A DNA stretch of 64,000 nt from Bidens hawaiensis (lineage: Eukaryota > Streptophyta > Magnoliopsida > Asterales > Asteraceae), in NCBI GenBank assembly GCA_021521415.1, contig JAIQDT010005006.1, positions 124,001 through 188,000 of the forward strand, given 5' to 3'. Under the pieces are notes generated by a model. It saw only the letters and a list, made by a program, of their open reading frames with translations, was not told the DNA's origin and searched no databases. Position 1 is the first letter of the stretch. Each line of letters begins with the position of its first letter. This document shows positions 35,370 to 47,500 of the stretch, one piece after another. The translations under genes and the position numbers were made by a program.

Positions 35370-36299
35370 GACCAATATGTTAACTACCACCGAGCAATTT
35401 TTTATTAACATTATGACACCAAGTCTTCCTCAAAATCATAAAATTGCAACAATCTATTTTCGGTCTATAATCAACAATCGCAAATATGTGAAAATACAAA
35501 AGAACAAAAAATGAAAATATATAGTCCATACGCAAAAGTTGTGACCATTTAACGGCCGTTGCAAACTTTTAAGGCAACTCGTTTGAAAAAAAGTTAATTT
35601 AAAATAACGGCCGTTGCAAACTTTTAAGGCAACTCGTTTGAAAAAAAGTTAATTTAAAATAAAATACTTGTCACGTACAAATCAATCCCAATATAGCAGA
35701 ATATATATTCGTAAGTAAAAGCGTAGAAAGCAAAAATAAATTGTTCTCAAATTAGTAACAAAAGAATAAAAATATTTAAAATCAAAAAGCAATTTCGGCC
35801 ACAAATCAATTGCAAAAATACTTTAAAAGAAACTAAACTAAAAATTTAATTGGTGAAACAATATGTGAAGAAAAAAAATAAGCTAAAACTAAAATGTTGA
35901 TCGTAACGTCGTATAATAGAGGGGCAGTTTAAACAAAATCTAAAAATAGTTTTTGGTCGTGAACGCTTTGCAAAATTGTGGAAAAAATTAAAACATTCTA
36001 AACTCATGTGTCTCAGCGATTAAATTTACAAATGCGTTCTTAAACACGGAAATTTATAACCGTGGAACAGAAAACATAATATCATCCGTACTCGATGGTA
36101 CAATATCCATACACAAACAAATTACATTGTCTTAACATAATTAAACGATACATAAACATAGCCAAGATATAAGTCGTCCGCTACTTAAGTATGCCTCGGT
36201 GCTAGTCACGCCCTCGAACCTCAGCACCTTCTAATTTGATGTGCATATAGCTAACCTCGTTTAGTGACATCTGATTTTTAAACATTTAGAGGAACATAA
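35370..36299. other. Intergenic, with a 55-bp direct duplication
   Basis: Two adjacent copies of a unit starting AACGGCCGTTGCAAACTTTT (35551-35605 and 35606-35660). Otherwise no recognisable content. Confidence 0.6.
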
Positions 36300-36670
36300 T
36301 GTAAAATTTGGAGCAACACCAACTTAAAGGACCCGAATGGATAATATGAAAAGTATGAGGGTGGTACGGAAGATCTCAATGGGCGGTTTGGTGGAGATCC
36401 AAAGTTCAGGGACCAAGTTGAATAACTTGGTGTCATAGTTATATTTTATTTATTATTAAATAAATTAGAAGTCTAGTTTAATTATGTTTCCTAGTTTGAG
36501 TATGATTGGAATTTTGGGTGTTATATAAACTCATCAAAAGGTTTATTTCTAGTAGAGTAGAAAGAGTAGAAAGTATTTTGTTCTTGTTTTCTATTAATGA
36601 AAAGAGTCGCATAAACGTTTTATGCAAAATCGTGTTTGGTGTTCTTGATTCACTTGCTCTAAGGTTTAAC
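36300..36670 (+). repeat. 5' LTR of the gag-only copia element
   Basis: 371 bp, TG...CA, with a TATATAAAC box near 36523. Confidence 0.9.
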
Positions 36671-37282
36671 AAGTGGTATCAGAGACTAACGATCCATGCT
36701 CGTGTTTTCGATCGGCAGTAAGTCTTGATTGAAATTATTTGAAGTAGTGCTTCCAATCAAAGACATTGGAGGCAGTTAAAGTTCCGGTAGAAGGTGTTAA
36801 AGTAAGAGAAAGAATTCGGAAGTTTCGAAAAAGCCAGTCAGTCAGGTTGTTTGTTCGAACGAGCAGGATTATTGTTGGTGAAAAATAGTGCCACCGTCGC
36901 CACAAAGTCCATAAAGTTCAAAAGTCAATTCTTGAAGGAGTACAAGTCGGTGGGATTAGAGTGCATCCAAAAGTTCAAAAAGGAGAATTCGACACATTCT
37001 TATTGATTGGGAATTGTGATGAGAAGAAAGTCAACACACATTATTTGTGTTCTGTGTTCACGTGAATTAAACTACATAACCATCACAGATTGTGGTGCAC
37101 ATAATTAGAGGTAAGAGATCACCAAAATATAGGGATAATAATAAAGTTTATTTTTTGTTTCTTGTGGGAGTTTAAAGTAGTCATTAACTTTTTGCTGCAA
37201 ATCCGCTAAATATTTCAAAGTCCGATTAGAGTAAGTTTCTAGTCGTAACAAGAGTTGTACCCACATCAGTGAATGCGAAACA

Positions 37283-38305
37283 ATGGCAGAGTTACAGATG
37301 GTAGGAGGAATCAAGAAACTTAACCAGAGCAACTATAAACAATGGTCGACGTGCATCGAATCGTATCTTCAAGGTCAAGATCTTTGGCAGGTAACGAACG
37401 GTACCGAGACGAGACAACTTGCAAACGTTATTAACGGTAGTATCGGAAAGTGGCAGGTGAAAGCAGGCCGTGCGATGTTTATCATCAAGACAACCGTGGA
37501 TGATGATGTTCTTGATCATATTCAAGAACTCGAATACCCAAAGCAAGCGTGGGATACACTGGAGACCTTATTTACGAAGAAGAACGATGCTCGATTGCAA
37601 CTAGTCGAAGGTGAGTTGATGACGGTTTCCCAAGGGGATCTTCCAATCGCACAATATTTTCGTAAGATGAAGAACTTGTGTCGCGAGATTGGAGAACTCG
37701 ATCCACAGTCTCGGGTTAGCGATGCTCGTATGAAGCGGATACTAATTCATGGTTTAAGGCCGGAGTATCGTAGCTTCGTTACCGCTATTCAAGGGTGGGC
37801 GACCCAACCGAGTATTACCGAGTTCGAGAATATTCTTGCCGGACAAGAAGCCTTAGCAAAACAGTTAGCCGGGGTGTCGATTAAAACCGAGAGCGAAGCC
37901 TTGTATGTTGGAAGAAAGGAGAAGCATCAGTTCTACAAAAATAAGATTCGTGATGGTGAGAAAGGCAAGAGTAAATATTGGGAGAATGAGAAACGTGACC
38001 GACCCAAGAAGAGAGAATGGAACCGGAAGGGTCGAGTTGAAAACTCTGAAGAAGATTCATCGGACGAAGAGAACCGAGACAAGGAATCAAGGTACCAACC
38101 AAAGCAGTTTCCGTTTAGGTGCCATAACTGTGGACAAAAAGGACATATGGCAAGATACTGTCGAGAGCCTATGGAGGAAGGTAATGCAGTTGTGGTTAAA
38201 GAAGAAGAATCGTGGGATGTGGAGGCTAATATGGCCGAGGTTCAAGGAAAATACACAGTTGATACCGAATTCAAACCGAATATGGTAGATGAATGGTTTG
38301 AATAA
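37283..38305 (+). CDS. copia-type Gag (340 aa)
   Basis: ATG at 37283. Residues about 10-200 have the copia Gag fold (UBN2/DUF4219-like): KLNQSNYKQWSTCIESYL at the start, then LEYPKQAWDTLETLF and the GELMTVSQGDLPIAQYFRKM region. A Lys/Arg/Glu-rich linker follows and one CCHC knuckle near residue 280 (CHNCGQKGHMARYC). Gag forms the particle and binds RNA. The frame is complete and undamaged, suggesting recent activity or selection for Gag supply. A TAA ends it at 38303-38305; the same frame stays open for another 226 or so codons. Confidence 0.9.
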   Translation: MAELQMVGGIKKLNQSNYKQWSTCIESYLQGQDLWQVTNGTETRQLANVINGSIGKWQVKAGRAMFIIKTTVDDDVLDHIQELEYPKQAWDTLETLFTKKNDARLQLVEGELMTVSQGDLPIAQYFRKMKNLCREIGELDPQSRVSDARMKRILIHGLRPEYRSFVTAIQGWATQPSITEFENILAGQEALAKQLAGVSIKTESEALYVGRKEKHQFYKNKIRDGEKGKSKYWENEKRDRPKKREWNRKGRVENSEEDSSDEENRDKESRYQPKQFPFRCHNCGQKGHMARYCREPMEEGNAVVVKEEESWDVEANMAEVQGKYTVDTEFKPNMVDEWFE

Positions 38306-38986
38306 GGCTCATGTTGGTGGACAAGTCAGGAAGTAGTGCTAGAGTCGAATCCGTTGAAAGTAACATTGGAATCATTTATTGTTATTTTGAATTTAGATGA
38401 TGAGGAAATTGTGTTTGAAGAAGAAAATACGGTTGATCAAAACGTAACCGTGACGGTAACCGAACAAGACGAGAAAGAAACCATGTTGAATGAAGTGCAC
38501 GAGGAGGTAGTTCCGTCTCATGTTACGGGTTGTCATGGTGGAACAGAAAACGTTGAAGATCAACAAACCAACAAAGTTGACGTTGGAGTTTGCATGAGGT
38601 TCATGCAAAGTTCGGGTGATCCGAACAAACACTCGAATAAACGGGCGAATGAAGGAGTTAAGTTCGAGAAGGAGCATGCATCAAGTGAAGATGGAAGAAT
38701 TGCTTTGAGTACCATGATAGTTGGTCATAAAGTTAAGAAAGCAAAAGTCGTTTCCAATCTGAAATCCGGTAATGTAGCTTTAAAAAGTGGTAATCTCGAA
38801 ACTAAAACAGTTGTAACCAGGAAAAAGAAACCTGAAGGTAGGGTTATGAAGTTGAATCCAAGAATCAAGCTCAAAGAGGTGCGAGCTTTACATGGTGTGA
38901 AGGATCTTGGAGGAAAAATGAAAGTTGGTATTGAGAGGGAGTGTAAAACTTGGAGCAACACCAACTTGAAGGACCCGAATGGATAA
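38306..38986 (+). CDS. Open frame downstream of and in frame with copia gag, uncharacterised
   Basis: The gag frame continues after its TAA for about 226 codons with no further stop, running a few codons into the 3' LTR. The first in-frame ATG comes only after some 50 codons, so independent translation from the start is unlikely. The sequence is rich in Glu, Val, Lys and Asn, with an acidic first half and a basic second half (KKAKVVSNLKSGN...). I recognise no protease, integrase or envelope motif. It may be the shrunken pol remnant, a readthrough extension of Gag, or an element-specific ORF. Confidence 0.5.
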   Translation, partial: GSCWWTSQEVVLESNPLKVTLESFIVILNLDDEEIVFEEENTVDQNVTVTVTEQDEKETMLNEVHEEVVPSHVTGCHGGTENVEDQQTNKVDVGVCMRFMQSSGDPNKHSNKRANEGVKFEKEHASSEDGRIALSTMIVGHKVKKAKVVSNLKSGNVALKSGNLETKTVVTRKKKPEGRVMKLNPRIKLKEVRALHGVKDLGGKMKVGIERECKTWSNTNLKDPNG

Positions 38987-39313
38987 TATGAAAAGTATAA
39001 GGGTGGTACGGAAGATCTCAAGGGGCGGTTTGGTGGAGATCCAAAGTTCAGGGACCAAGTTAAATAACTTGGTGTCATAGTTATATTTTATTTATTATTA
39101 AATAAGTTAGAAGTCTAGTTTAATTATGTTTCCTAGTTTGAGTATGATTAGAATTGTGGGTGTTATATAAACCTATCAAAAGGTTTATTTCTAGTAGAGT
39201 AGAAAGAGTAGAAAGTATTTTGTTCTTGTTTTCTATTAATGAAAAGAGTCGCATAAACGTTTTATGCAAAATCGTGTTTGGTGTTCTTGATTCACTTGCT
39301 CTAATGTTTAACA
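38942..39313 (+). repeat. 3' LTR of the gag-only copia element
   Basis: 372 bp, matching 36300-36670 with a handful of substitutions. Confidence 0.9.
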
Positions 39314-39740
39314 CATAACATTTATTAAATATATCAACATCACATACATACTCCATAGAGTACCAAAACTTTCATATTGTACCATACCTTATGCCACAGC
39401 GTCAACCCCCCTGCTACAATCCTTTTAAAGTAGGGGTGTTCAATAAACCATAAAAAAACATATCGTAAACCAAAAAATCCAAACCAAATCGAAACAATAA
39501 ATCAACAGTTAACAAAACTATTTATATCTAAATTCATTATTTGCGGTCAACATTTTTTTAGCCTATAATTTTCAAGATCAAATGGCTAAAAAAACGAGAC
39601 CAAAAAGAAAATTGAAACAACGAAACCGAACTATTTAAAAAATTCAAAAACCGAATATTCTAATTTTGGTTTGCTTTTAGCCTAAACCCTCCCAAACTAA
39701 ACCGTACACATCCTATTTTAAAACTCGTGCATCATTACAA

Positions 39741-39900
39741 GACGTGAGGCGAAGCCACACGAAGAAAATGAGTGTTGCCTTTGGATGAGTGGTTATAGAC
39801 TTATAGCCATGATGTTAGGCGAAGCCACACGAAGAAAATGAGCGTTGCCCTTGGATGAGTGGTTATAGACTTAAAGCCATGACGTGAGGCGAAGCCACAC
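39741..39900 (+). repeat. 70-bp tandem repeat
   Basis: Two full copies and a partial third of a unit starting GACGTGAGGCGAAGCCACAC (variant GATGTTAGGC). Spacing of the GCGAAGCCACAC core is exactly 70 bp. No coding capacity. Confidence 0.85.
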
Positions 39901-40021
39901 AGGTGTGGGCCGTTAGCTCAAAACTGTTTCTAATAATCACCATCACTCATAGGTCATATCATCCATTTTCTTAAAAAAAAATTTAACAACCAACTAAGTA
40001 ACATCGAGTACTTTGTATGCG

Positions 40022-40312
40022 GCCCCTATTGGCTAAAGGTAGCTAGCCCGAGCCGGCCACGAGTCCGGACGGACGGAGCCTCTAGCGGTCCACCTATTGA
40101 GGGATTCCCTGGATAAAACCCGACCCCGATGCCCGCCAAACGGCGCGAAAGAGAGGGGCCGGTAAAACCGGGTGAGATAAGGACTCGAACCCTGGCAAAC
40201 CATGGTATCCCTATATCTCCAATATAAATTGGTGATGGTGAGATTTAAACCCACTATCTCTCACTAGTAAAGTGAGTACTTTACCATTGAGCCTCATCCA
40301 ATTTATATCAAT
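40022..40312 (-). mobile_element. tRNA-derived SINE
   Basis: On the minus strand, a head GGCTCAATGGTAAAGTACTC (box A-like) is followed about 30 bp later by GTGGGTTTAAATCTCACC (box B-like), the RNA polymerase III promoter layout. Further on, CAGGGTTCGAGTCC gives a second B-box-like match, followed by a GC-rich body. No poly(A) or target duplication is clear. Family assignment is not attempted. Confidence 0.5.
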
Positions 40313-41181
40313 TTTCTTAATTAATGGGACATTTATTTATTTATTTAATTTAAATATTTTTTTTAAGTTTATTAGATTTGTGAAAGTAGTACGATATCTT
40401 TTTTGCGAGTGATTTCACCTATGTAGCAGTAATTTGTCAGGTCTTTTTCAGTTTTTTATGAAATCATTACGGATACCCAAAGTTTATTTAACCATCAATC
40501 ATATATTGTTGAAAACTAACATACATACTAAGATCATGTGTAAAACTAGATATACTCGGGCATTTTATAATATGTGGCGCCTAGTCAGCTTTTAGGCATT
40601 TTACAAAAAGTGGGTGTAGTGGGAAAATACCCTCAGCCCCCCCCCCCCTCTCTACCTCTCTCTCACAAGACCCCCAAAATCTGTGCCTTCCTAGCGTTGT
40701 GTACAAAACGCTTTACCAAAACGAAAGAGGGGGGGTGTGCCCCTGGTATTTTGAAGCCTAAACGCCACAATTTGATATGAGTACGCGTGGTCTAATAAAT
40801 TAACACGATTTTGATATAATATTATAGTCTATTCAACTTTGTGCTGATCCACGTTCCTCTCGTTGCTGAATAATTGGTGATCATGAATTATTAAACACAT
40901 GTGAATGTTGATGGATTCCCTTCACAAGATAAACTTTTGAAACAAATGGCACATTGGCAATTATTTCACGTTGTCTTTGTCCCGTTCTGCATTCTAACAT
41001 CAAATCTCTATAAAAGAGTAATAATGAATAAAAAAATAGTAAAAGTGTAAATTTTATTTTACACTTATCGTACGTGTGTTAATTATATCGTATAAAAAAT
41101 TCCCACGAGAAATGACTAGAATTGTTATTAGTATTATAGGGTAGGATAAAAGTTTGAAAGATGCATAATTAGTGTTAAGAT
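40313..41181. other. Intergenic, nothing recognised
   Basis: Includes a C-run and CT-rich stretch at 40638-40668 and otherwise AT-rich DNA without genes I can support. Confidence 0.5.
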
Positions 41182-41789
41182 TAGGGTTGTTTATGAACCG
41201 AGCCGAACCGAACGCAGACTTGCTCATACTTGGTTTGGTTTGAAAGAGAGCCGAACCGAGCAGATTGAATTTTAAGAAACGAGCGATATGTTTATGCTTG
41301 AACTTAGTTTGGTTTGAAACCGGACGGTTTGGTTTGGCTTGGTTTTGTACAATTTTTTTAATTTTAAATTTCTAAAAACAAAAAATATCATTAATTAAAG
41401 ACTTTCAACTCTAAAATATCTAGACTTCCAACCCTAAAATGTCTAAACAAAAAAGTTAACAAGAAAGTATATATAAAACGAGTAGCTAGAGCTATATATT
41501 AAACTTTAAAGTCAACACAAAATAAAGAAATTTAAAAAAAAATAAAATATAGTTTATCTTTATATATATACACTTAAAAAACATATATTAAAAAACATAT
41601 ATAAAAATAAAAAAATAAAAAATAATTCAAGCAAAAGCGAACCGAACCGAAACGAGTGAGGCTTTGCTCGTGCTTGGTTTGTTTTCAAACCGGACTGAGG
41701 CGAACGACTCACTTCCAAACCGAGCCGAAATCGAACGAGCAATTTTCGAGCGAGCGATAAACGAGCGGCTGACAGTTTTGACAGCCCTA
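41182..41789. mobile_element. hAT-type MITE (608 bp)
   Basis: The ends are TAGGGTTGT and, reverse-complemented, TAGGGCTGT. An 8-bp target duplication GTTAAGAT/ATTAAGAT has one mismatch. Both arms are made of GAGCCGAACCGAAC-type degenerate repeats in opposite orientation. Non-coding. Confidence 0.75.
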
Positions 41790-42003
41790 ATTAAGATCAT
41801 TCATATTTAAAAGTTTATGTTTAATTATTAAAATATTTAACATGTGTTTAAAAGGGGATTAAAAAGTCGGTGTCTTGTTTAAAAAACATATGCTTTTAAC
41901 ACGGTAAACATAAAATATAACACCAGTTATAAAAAATTAAAAGATTTTTTAGCAGGATGTTTGTGATATAATATTATAACATTAAATAAATTTGTTCATC
42001 GGA

Positions 42004-42420
42004 AAGGTGTGGAGTGTTATCATGAATTGGTGCAAGGATCGACCTTCTTTGCATTCGCAACCCGTGATTTGTTAGAACAGTACATGTAAGTATTCGCTAT
42101 TGTCTAAACGGAAAGTTAAGGCGTTCCATGTCATTTGTTTTGACTTACAATGATATTGTGTATTTGGAGTCAAGAAACTCGGTGATATTTGAAAGTAAAA
42201 CGGTTTCGGTGTATGAGGTGATTGACAGGATCAAGGAATCTAAACTTAGCATGGCAAAGATCGTATACGTTTGGGTTAAGGGTGCAATGGATGGTCTTGG
42301 GTGATGATAATAATCGATAAAAATGTATGTTGATTGTAATGTGGGTGTTGTTGCTAGTTTCTTGTTAGCTTTTGGTGTGTAAAAGTTAATAAAGTTTTGT
42401 TGATCGTTTAAAAAAACAAT
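42004..42420 (+). pseudogene. 3' tail of a LINE retrotransposon
   Basis: The plus strand carries, in decayed frames, the C-terminal signature of plant non-LTR reverse transcriptases: a segment reading RNSVIFESKTVSVYEVIDRIKE, cut here to its core, then a WVKG motif. A stop, an untranslated tail ending in AATAAAGTT, and an A-rich end near 42411 follow. The rest of the element is missing, as usual for 5'-truncated LINEs. Confidence 0.6.
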
Positions 42421-44546
42421 CCAACCAAACACGTTTCTGTCCGTTTTACAAAAATTATCCTCATGTTTGAGACTTATAAATCAGATCCCTATACATAAGA
42501 CTACGAGAAATTCTCGTTTTTAGCGTTTATTTTCTAACAAATTTTCATTTTAGTCCTCCTTTCAAATGTTCCATTTATTTTGTACTTACATACTATATAT
42601 TATATGTTTAACAAGTTACACTACGACAAAAGGTACTTTTGTTCATATTATATGATGTACGCATGCATGCTTCACACTTTTACTTTTCAAACCACGACAT
42701 CGTGTAGGTGGCAAGGTATTGTCATATTGCTTCATTGGTGGTTAGGTAACAAAGGAGTTCAAACTATGCACTTGAATATTGAATAATTTATTTCGATGTA
42801 TTGATTAAGTAAAGACAATTAACCTTCGGTTCTCATAGTGTGTAGTAAAATCTAACTGTTGGAAAAGATTGTTTTCCTACTAGGTGAAAAATAGTATTTT
42901 CATTCATTTGTTAAATTTTTTAAAGCTGGCTTGAATTGCGACATGAGATGGGTGGTTAGTGGAAAGTTACCACTAATATGGTGCTCTACTGCTGGCAGTA
43001 GTGTTGTGATAGATTCTGAGTCGAGTGTGAAAAAGTGTAGGAAAAATAGTGAAAACTGAAACGGACATAAATATTTATATAAAACTTAATATAAGTAACC
43101 ACTATTTCTTTTAAGTTATACGGTATAAGGACTTCGCAACATAACGAAAATATGTCCAAAGCTGAGTTAAAGTAAACAAGATATCGACATATCGTTGTTC
43201 GAAGCTGTAAAAGCTACGAAAATTTGATGGAAGACTCCTTAGTGTTTGCCTTGAAGAAATTAATGTCCTTAAGGTGTTCCCACATATAAATTACTAAAAA
43301 TATTATCTCCCGGTCAATGTGGGATAATTTTGATAGCTTCACAGTTCCGAACAACAAATTTAGAGCATCGATTATCTCATTTATCTTAACTTCGTTATGG
43401 ACACGATTTTGATTCATTTCGAAGCCCTCACAACATAGAACCCCAAACGAATAGTTGGTACTTACATTACTTGCAGATGCACATAACCCTTTATGTCTAA
43501 AGTTACAATCAATGTAACACTAAGGAAAAAAAAGTACTCTTTTCGCTAATGATTTCATAATTAATTAGTTTTTTTTAGTTGTGAACGACATTGTAAGAGA
43601 ACTTAAAAATATATCTACATGTGGTGCATATCTAGTTAACTTTGTGATTTATGTCAAGAATCTAGTTTTAAGACCGATTGTAATGGTAAACTATATCCTG
43701 TTATAATATCTTGTAAACTATATTGTGAATTTGTGATATTATCAATATTTTGTAAACCATATGAACCGAAAAGGTCACAAGGCCACTTAGTTAACCAATG
43801 AGTTCTCCAATGGAGTCTTGGGTTCTTTAGTGGAGACTCAAGTTGGAATCTTATTTGTATCACTTTTGGATGACATAACGATTGTTAAGTGGCAGTCGGC
43901 GGTATGGTTTCCTGGAGGAACGCCCAAGCCAACTCTGAAGCCAGAGTGAGGCATCGGAACTCTCCAAATTTAAAAAGTATGATAGCCTAAAAACAAGAAA
44001 GTCGCCGTTTAAAAAAAAGGTTAACCATACAAATTTCAACTTATGTTGCACAAAAAAGTGAAAACATTCAAAAGCTTATGATAAAACGTGCAAAGTGGAA
44101 GGTACAATATCACAACATAAAGTTGGATCATTTGGAATAAAACTTATTACAATATATTATTATTCTTCTTAAAAAATAATCATAAAGTGGGTAGGTACAT
44201 AAAAGTGTTGACAATATGATTAGCCTAACCAAATCAACTGGACAATTCACTCCCTAGTTGAATGCCATTACTCTTCTTATTTTTTTAACTAACCAACTCC
44301 TTCATGGGTAAAATTGTCAAAACACTCTTTCTAAAAACCCTAATAACTTTCTATCAAAAACACGTGATTCCAGTTGCTATCCATTATTGTTTTAATAAAA
44401 AATAAATAATAACATAAAATTTTAATGATCAAAAAATGAGTACACACTACGCACTCTTGTCTCCGTATTCATATATTTAAATGGTTTCTATACAATCCTC
44501 ACAGTAATCCAAAAGTACCTACAAGTTCACAAGATCATTATTAAAC
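42421..44546. other. Intergenic between the LINE tail and family gene 4
   Basis: AT-rich. Short open frames are spread on both strands without domains. The last 100 bp is the presumed promoter and 5' leader of gene 4. I see no repeats with clear ends. Confidence 0.45.
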
Positions 44547-47500
44547 ATGTCGATCTCAACTGTTTTGGCTTCTCAAAATTCAGTTGTTAAATTAAATTTG
44601 CATGAAACCTTAATTCATAGATCTCATGTCAACCTTCCATTCAATCCAATGTCTTGTTTTCCGGTCAAAAAACACACCATGACTCCTTTCACAACTTCTG
44701 GCATTAAATGGAACTCTATGATCGTTTATGCCAACACCGAACCCTCCGGAAAACCATCATCACCGTCCGGATCTTGGTAACTAGCTTTCAACTCTTATGT
44801 TTTAATTAAGGTGTATTGTTAATTTAATCTTTAAAGTTTGTTTTTTTAATAAGTTTATAATTTTTCTAGGAAAAATTGGGTTATTGGAATATTGATGACA
44901 TTTATCGTACCAGCATTTACCACCAAAGGAGGTCCAATTAAGTTAATCATGCGTAAGTGTTTGAAATCTTTTAAGTATGTTTGTACGATGATTAAACCTT
45001 TTTTGAACGACAAATTTCTTACTTCCTGAGACCTGAACTCATGACCTTTAGGTGTTGTTTGTTTTTTCAGAGGTAAAACGTCTGCAGTCTGCGGACCACA
45101 TCTGCAGACATCTGTAGCAGAAGAGGTGGACCAAACCTCTGCAATCTGTAACAAAAAGACTGTTTGTTTTTCAATATCTGCAAACTGTTAAAATAAACTG
45201 AAATTCAAACTTTCTAAATTTTCTACAAACTAATAACTATATTCATCAATCCTAAACTTTCTATTTCTATAAACTAATAACAACAATCTAACAAAACTAA
45301 CAATCTAATAATAATAATAGTAAAACTAACAATCTAATAATAATAATAATAATAATAAAGTGGAGCAGCCATAAAAATTGAAACGTGGACAGAAGACGGC
45401 AAAAGAGTCAACATGATTCCACTTCCAAATTGCTATCAACAACAACTGGATACCCAGACGCAATAGCCAACGCATCGGCTTCACTTTTAGCGAGGCTTGG
45501 CGGCGGCGACGGAGATAGGCGGCGGTGTAGAGAGAGAGGGAGGCTTGGCGGTGAAGAGAGAGAGAGAGGCTTGACGGCGGCGACGGAGATCGGCGGCGGT
45601 GGAGGAGGAAGGCCACCGGCGTGGAGGAGGTGTAGCTAGGGTTGGGGTGGAGAAGGAGGAGGGTGGAGTTATGTGGTGTTGTTGATAATGAAAAAAAGAA
45701 GAAGATTAGAAGAGGTGAGAAGTGACAGGGGCAACACTTCTAGGAGAAGAGGACGCGCAGACGTTTTTTAATGAAACGTCTTCGCAAAAACAAACACACT
45801 GCAGAGCCCAACGTCTGCGCGGCGCAGACAGAAGAGGTGCAGAAGTGCTTTTGAGGAAAAACAAACAGCACCTTAGATGTTTAGAGGCTTTATCTTTGTT
45901 ACAGACCACCAACCTCAAGACAACATTAAAGTTAATATAAAATATTGTATTTAAATATTAAGTTTTGTTGTTACAGAGAAAGTTGACCAAATAATGGACA
46001 CTGCGGAGCATATAACGGATGTGGTGGAAGCGGTGGCGGATAAGGTGGACAAGGTGGTGGAAGAAATCGGAGATCAGCTTCCGGAAGGTAGCGAAATCAA
46101 GAAGACACTGAATTTTATCGAACATGTGGCCGAAAGAGTCGAAAAGGATGCTCAGACCGCCGGAGATTTCATAGACAAGGTTTGGTTTTATTCATCTCTC
46201 TACCTCTCTATATGCTTCATGGATGATATATGTTGGATAGAACTTAATTCAAGAAACAAAAATATGTTAATAACTCGGAGATCAAACCGTGTAATGAACC
46301 CTAATTAGTAACGTAGTATTTTGAATATGATACGTAATTAATTATTATCTTTAAATAGGCTATGTACAAGTGGATTATATAATCTATGTAGTTTTTCATC
46401 ATACTATAAGTTTTAAAGTAACATATATTTGCATAAATTTAATATGCTTGACAAAAAAGAAAAATTAAAATGATGGATTACCGAAAAATAGAGCTATCAA
46501 TTAACTAATTATTTAGGAGAAAACATGTGCTAATAAGTTTTGATAGGTTGCTTTATAACTTAAGAGGAAAATATGTACTTTTAACTAGATGTCCTACACG
46601 GCTTATTCAAATTTGAAAGCTAACATGCACATTGCACATTGAATTTAAGGGGTATAAAATAATGGTTCTTATTCATAGAGAAATAGTCTTTGATTAGATA
46701 GAAGTTTTATCAAAAGATTGTGATTAGTAATAAATATTAATATCTTAATTAATTGACAAGTAAATAAGTATATTCAGCATAAGGTTGTATTATTTAATAT
46801 CATGTAAATACAAAGTGGTATAATGGATTAGTTGTCTGCTTAATGATGTCAAGCATGGTTGAAAATGACCCATAACACCCTCTTGGTTTCGTCTTAGATT
46901 AAGAGTTTCATAAAAGTAATATAATTTCATTTTAACACGTCTATCTCACACATCAAGTCGCGGAAAGGAATAAATTCATTTTAACTTTTATCGTCATGTT
47001 GGTACTTTCTTAATGAGTTTCTAGGTTTTAACGAAAAGAAACACCTTAACTTTTGTTTTCTTTTCTTTTATTTTTTTACTATTTACATTTAAATACACAT
47101 CTATAGAAAAAAAAACAAAAGCTTTTTAATTAAATGCATATATACTATAACATAAAACTCAAGCTATGATCAGAGCATCACCGATGCAGCATATCCGTTT
47201 TTGAATCAAACCGTCAACTCAATATGTAACATCAAATTTTAAACTAATTTACAAAAACCTTTATTTCTACTCTAGTAGTTACTTGTTTTTGTTTTAAACT
47301 ATCACCTCGTCACATATTTTATTCCCTTTATTTAATTTATATCAATGTGAGTTGAGCTTACTCTTAATTGTTTGTCGCTGTTCTTGCTCACAAACAAATG
47401 ATGTCAAAAAAATACCACTCCAATGGAAAAAGTACTTCGTAACTTCAATTTGTAAATCCAAAAGGTGACATGTGAACACCATTTGGAATGCTTTAAGCCG

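Larger units (their letters stand above)
36300..39313 (+). mobile_element. Gag-only, non-autonomous Ty1/copia element
   Basis: The LTRs 36300-36670 and 38942-39313 (TGTAAAA...TTTAACA) are close to identical. The 5-bp target duplication CATAA is perfect (36295-36299 and 39314-39318). A tRNA-Met-type primer site (36673-36683) follows the left LTR, and a GAGAGGGAG purine tract (38933-38941) abuts the right LTR. The 2.27-kb interior has gag and a trailing reading frame only. Protease, integrase, reverse transcriptase and RNase H are absent, so it must rely on enzymes from a partner element. Confidence 0.92.

Noticed and set aside
42690..42785. Possible relic of an exon 2 of the gene family (WQGIVILLHWWLGNKG after a TAG/G acceptor-like site)
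   Set aside because: Resemblance to the hydrophobic exon is weak, and no exon 1 or exon 3 relic could be found nearby.
45385..45639. 84-codon frame rich in Gly/Arg
   Set aside because: Translation of GGCGGC and GAGAGA tracts within a non-autonomous DNA element.
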